Shown: positions 17,530 through 20,000 of the stretch, one piece after another
Layout: the number at the start of each line of letters is the position of its first letter
How positions within the stretch are numbered: position 1 is the first letter of the stretch
NCBI GenBank assembly: GCA_001586965.3
Contig: LUCW03001399.1
Coordinates: forward strand, 1-20,000
Source: Sphaeroforma sirkka
Taxonomy: Eukaryota > Opisthokonta > Ichthyosporea > Ichthyophonida
DNA length: 20,000 bases
Reading direction: 5' to 3'
Made by a program: the position numbers and the translations under genes
The notes under the pieces: model-generated
What the model was told of the DNA's origin: nothing
Databases searched by the model: none
What the model saw: only the letters and a program-made list of their open reading frames with translations

Positions 17530-17780
17530 AATAAAAGTTTGTACTGAGAAAACAATTGCATGTTATAGTAATAGACTTTGCTTTGAGACCTAGTCCCTCA
17601 CATGCTATAAAAATAAGTACCGGTTCTTAAAATTTCTTCAGATATCGGTATACATGATTATTAATAATTCTTAAATTTTTAAAAAAGATATCATACACGA
17701 TTCTTAATAAGTCTATAACCTGCCTTTATCCTTCTTTCTTAATTAAGAAATAGAATATTTCTTAATGGCCCAAAATTGCG

Positions 17781-18593
17781 CTGCATACTTCATAATTCCC
17801 AATTCTCAATTTGCTCACCATGCATAAATCTTAAATTTTCAAATTCAGGAATGTGCCTTAATACGTATTTCTTACATAAATTACGGCAATTATATTACTT
17901 AATTTTTTTTCTCGCAATAATGACATGGTAGGTCAGGCCACAGGTCGTCGTAGTCTTACGTAGAGTGATGAGTACTGAGCATGAAGTCAAGTTTTTTACT
18001 CAACCTACATTGTTGCACAACAGCTCCTGGCCTCCTGCAGGTCTCGACTCCTCCTTCTTCAGAAATCTGACTCCGGAGTCAGCACTCTCACCTTTGCTCC
18101 TTGATCACAAACTCCTTTTCCTGTTATCAATAAAAATTGAAAAAGGCAAAAATCTCCCCAAAGCACAAGCCCCAAGGCCCCAAGCTCCATAGAAAATTTC
18201 AAAATCGACCGATGTATTTACGACTAACGACGGTCGACGTGTCGTCGCTAGCCGATGCCCGATATGTAGGCTATATATATATTTTTTAGAGAGTATAGCG
18301 CCCGGCGCTGGTGGTGAGCGACTGGAGAAGTGGGGATTGCAGCGCCGAATGGTCAACCAACAATTTGTTTTTATTTCAATAAAAACTTCAAACAAAATTC
18401 GAAAAAAGCAAGCATGTGTATTGACTATTTATTGAAATAGATGTTTACACTTTACAGTATGTACATTATAAATACTGTACATATTTAGCTAATTAGCTAT
18501 ATAAATAGACAAATAGTTTCTTTTTATTTTTTTCTAAACAAACACAACCTCTCAGCGGCCAGCGGTGAGCATTATGGGCGGCCTGAGCCTCTG
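17781..18593 (+). other. Intergenic DNA with a 16-bp palindrome and an AT-rich 3' half
   Basis: CTGACTCCGGAGTCAG at 18067-18082 is a perfect palindrome. TAGCTAATTAGCTA at 18487-18500 is another. Open frames at 17965-18192 plus and 18105-18395 minus show no family motif. Confidence 0.4.
18156..18188 (-). repeat. G-rich TTGGGGC repeat, minus strand
   Basis: On the minus strand it reads GGAGCTTGGGGCCTTGGGG followed by CTTGTGCTTTGGGG: units beginning TTG at 6 to 8-bp spacing. It resembles the heptad array at 9551-9592 and the G-rich tract at 9671-9707. Confidence 0.55.
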
Positions 18594-19126
18594 TTTCAGG
18601 GCAGGCCTCAGAGGCTCAGAGTCTCAGACTCTCAGGAGTCAGGCCTCAGAGGCTCAGGGCTCTCGGGAGTTTCGGCTCATAGCCTCTTGCCGAGACGCTG
18701 AGACAGCTGCGAGTCGCCAACTAAATATATATATATAAGCCCTCTACCCCAGTTTCGTTGGTCTCGAGTTCTCGACTGTCGCGGTCTCGCCTCTTCCAGT
18801 TTCCTGAGCCGATTTCAGGTCAGGCTTCAGAGGCTCAGCCGCTCAGGATTAAGGGCAAGGGCGTCAGGCTATCGGGCTGACGAGCTCTCAGCTCTTAGCC
18901 TCTTGCCGAGTCGCCGAGTCGCTAACTATTTTTATCGCCCTCGCGGCTCGCGGCCTCGCGCCATCTCATCAATTTCCCCCAAGGTTTCAGGGCAGGCCTC
19001 AGAGGCTTAGGGGCCTCGGGCCTCGGGCATTCGGGCTGACGGGCTCTCGGCTCTCGGCTATTTGCCGAGACGCGAGTCGTAAACTATATACGCCCTCTCC
19101 CCCAGTATTGAGGCTCTCGCCTTATT
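18594..19126 (+). repeat. GC-rich island of three diverged tandem units
   Basis: Units start with TTTCAGG-CAGGC-TCAGAGGCT at 18594, 18813 and 18985 (spacing 219 and 172 bp). Each also carries a later block CTTGCCGAG or TTTGCCGAG, CGAGTCG and AACTA, followed by an AT-rich step and CGCCCTC or GCCCTC. Within units there is finer CTCAG/CTCGG repetition. The sequence is far richer in GC than its AT-rich surroundings. No ORF of interest crosses it. Confidence 0.8.
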
Positions 19127-20000
19127 AAAATAAATATCAGTGGGGGTGACTACTGCTGTTAGTGTCAAGTCATATTTATACTATCTGAGTTCTGACTTTT
19201 TTTTTAAAAAGTCTGAAAGTGACTCCTTTTGATTTTCCTTTTGTCGCATAGTGTTTTTCGTTTTAAAAAAGAGATCGTTGTGTTTGACTGTGTTTGGCAT
19301 TGGTGTCATTTAAAAAAATAAGGGATAAAAAGAATAAAAAATACATAGTGAATTCAGGGCTCAGGCCTTGGGTAAAGCTCAGGCCACAATCACAATTGCG
19401 TCTGGACTCTGGTTTGTGAAACTGTGGACTGGTGGTAGACTGGTGGCAGTGGTGGGTATGTAATACGAGTATGTATGTATTTAATTTTTTATGTGAAAAT
19501 AAACAAATACGATACTTACCGGGTTTTCCTTTTCTATTTTTTTTGAATAATAAATAAATAGTGTTGATATGAAACAAACATTCTACATTTGACGGCACAT
19601 GTGATGATGTGTGATGTCATTGATGTTGATGTCTGTTTTTAGTGGTAAATAATCAAGAATGGCTACAATGCATAGAAACCACAATCATAGCCTAAATAGT
19701 AAAGACAAACTTTAAATAAAAGGACAAAAAATGAACTGTCAGTTCTTTTCCTGATGACTAGTCAAGTTACTAGTACCGATTGCAAAGTCAGTATGTAAAG
19801 AATTTCAAAAATGTGCAGACAGCTGTAGCCTGTACAGTGTACACTGTACAGGTCACTAAATACAAATATCCTGGTAAATGAGATGAACAAAGTTTCGACC
19901 CGCCGCGATGTATTTTTTAATTTCAGTATCATAACGTATATTGGACTTCCGAATGTAATGGAGACATAAATAAAGTCTTAAAACATGGGGCAGCAATTTC
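19127..20000 (+). other. AT-rich intergenic DNA at the right edge
   Basis: No supported gene. A minus-strand open frame (19263-19598) lacks motifs. TGATG-type short repeats lie near 19602-19635, and the perfect palindrome at 19829-19852 is listed separately. Confidence 0.4.
19829..19852. repeat. Perfect 24-bp palindrome without spacer
   Basis: CCTGTACAGTGT is followed directly by its reverse complement ACACTGTACAGG. It is built from TGTACA, GTGTACAC and TGTACA. Confidence 0.95.

Larger units (their letters stand above)
16635..17780 (-). mobile_element. Candidate small DNA transposon carrying a BED zinc-finger ORF
   Basis: The two ends look like diverged inverted repeats. On the left, GCATTTTGGG (16636-16645) is followed after about 19 bases by TTCTTAATTAAGAA (16663-16676). 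On the right, read in reverse, GCAATTTTGGG is followed after about 19 bases by TTCTTAATTAAGAA (17736-17749). Partial copies (TTCTTAATTAAG, TTCTTAATAA) crowd both subterminal regions (16757, 16831, 16867, 17653, 17700). The enclosed ORF has a BED-type finger, as do hAT-family transposases. No target duplication or full transposase is visible, so this is a hypothesis. Confidence 0.35.

Noticed and set aside
18105..18395. 96-codon minus-strand open frame containing GAWGLGACALG
   Set aside because: The Gly/Leu-rich part is the translation of a G-rich DNA repeat, and the rest has no motif.
19263..19598. 111-codon minus-strand open frame near the right edge
   Set aside because: AT-rich composition and no motif; likely chance.
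1..20000. CRISPR arrays, tRNA or rRNA genes, bacterial operons
   Set aside because: No spaced direct repeats of CRISPR type, no cloverleaf or rRNA signature noticed, and gene structure is eukaryotic.

Overview
This is eukaryotic, non-prokaryotic DNA: a Ty3/gypsy LTR retrotransposon with a chromodomain, an intronless UNC93/DUF895-type membrane transporter gene with a TATA box, kilobases of TA/CA microsatellite, and AT-rich intergenic DNA with poly(A) signals. The transporter most resembles the DUF895 family of fungi and unicellular opisthokonts. A microbial opisthokont (an ichthyosporean-like holozoan or an early fungus) is my best guess, with low confidence.

Layout. 1-7559: one LTR retrotransposon whose 5' LTR is cut by the window edge (about 92 bases missing). 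It carries gag, protease, reverse transcriptase, RNase H, a DIRS-type methyltransferase-like domain, integrase and a chromodomain, all broken by single-base frameshifts. 7560-7675: a short piece of the DNA it inserted into. 7676-8271: a solo LTR of the same family with a 4-bp target duplication. 8272-9740: unassigned DNA of higher GC, ending in G-rich heptad repeats and a G-quadruplex-type motif. 9829-11295: the intact transporter gene. About 11586-14490: expanded microsatellite containing a diverged tandem segmental duplication and a 23-bp minisatellite. 14520-16630: AT-rich DNA with one coding-looking terminal exon on the minus strand (15547-15729) and its poly(A) signal. About 16635-17780: a candidate small DNA transposon with a BED zinc-finger ORF flanked by TTCTTAATTAAGAA motifs in inverted arrangement. 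18594-19126: a GC-rich island of three diverged tandem units. 19127-20000: AT-rich DNA with a perfect 24-bp palindrome.

The most interesting item is the retrotransposon. It is a Ty3/gypsy chromovirus by domain order (RT-RNase H-integrase-chromodomain). Between RNase H and integrase it carries a segment whose motifs (WGPFTVDMFA, DAFQ, ANPPC) match the methyltransferase-like domain known from tyrosine-recombinase DIRS elements. Second in interest is its state: the LTRs differ by only a few substitutions, which suggests a young insertion, yet gag-pol holds over a dozen 1-nt frameshifts, several at homopolymers. That points either to consensus errors in a repeat or to unusual indel-driven decay. 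All domain calls were made by eye from translated frames; no database search was possible.
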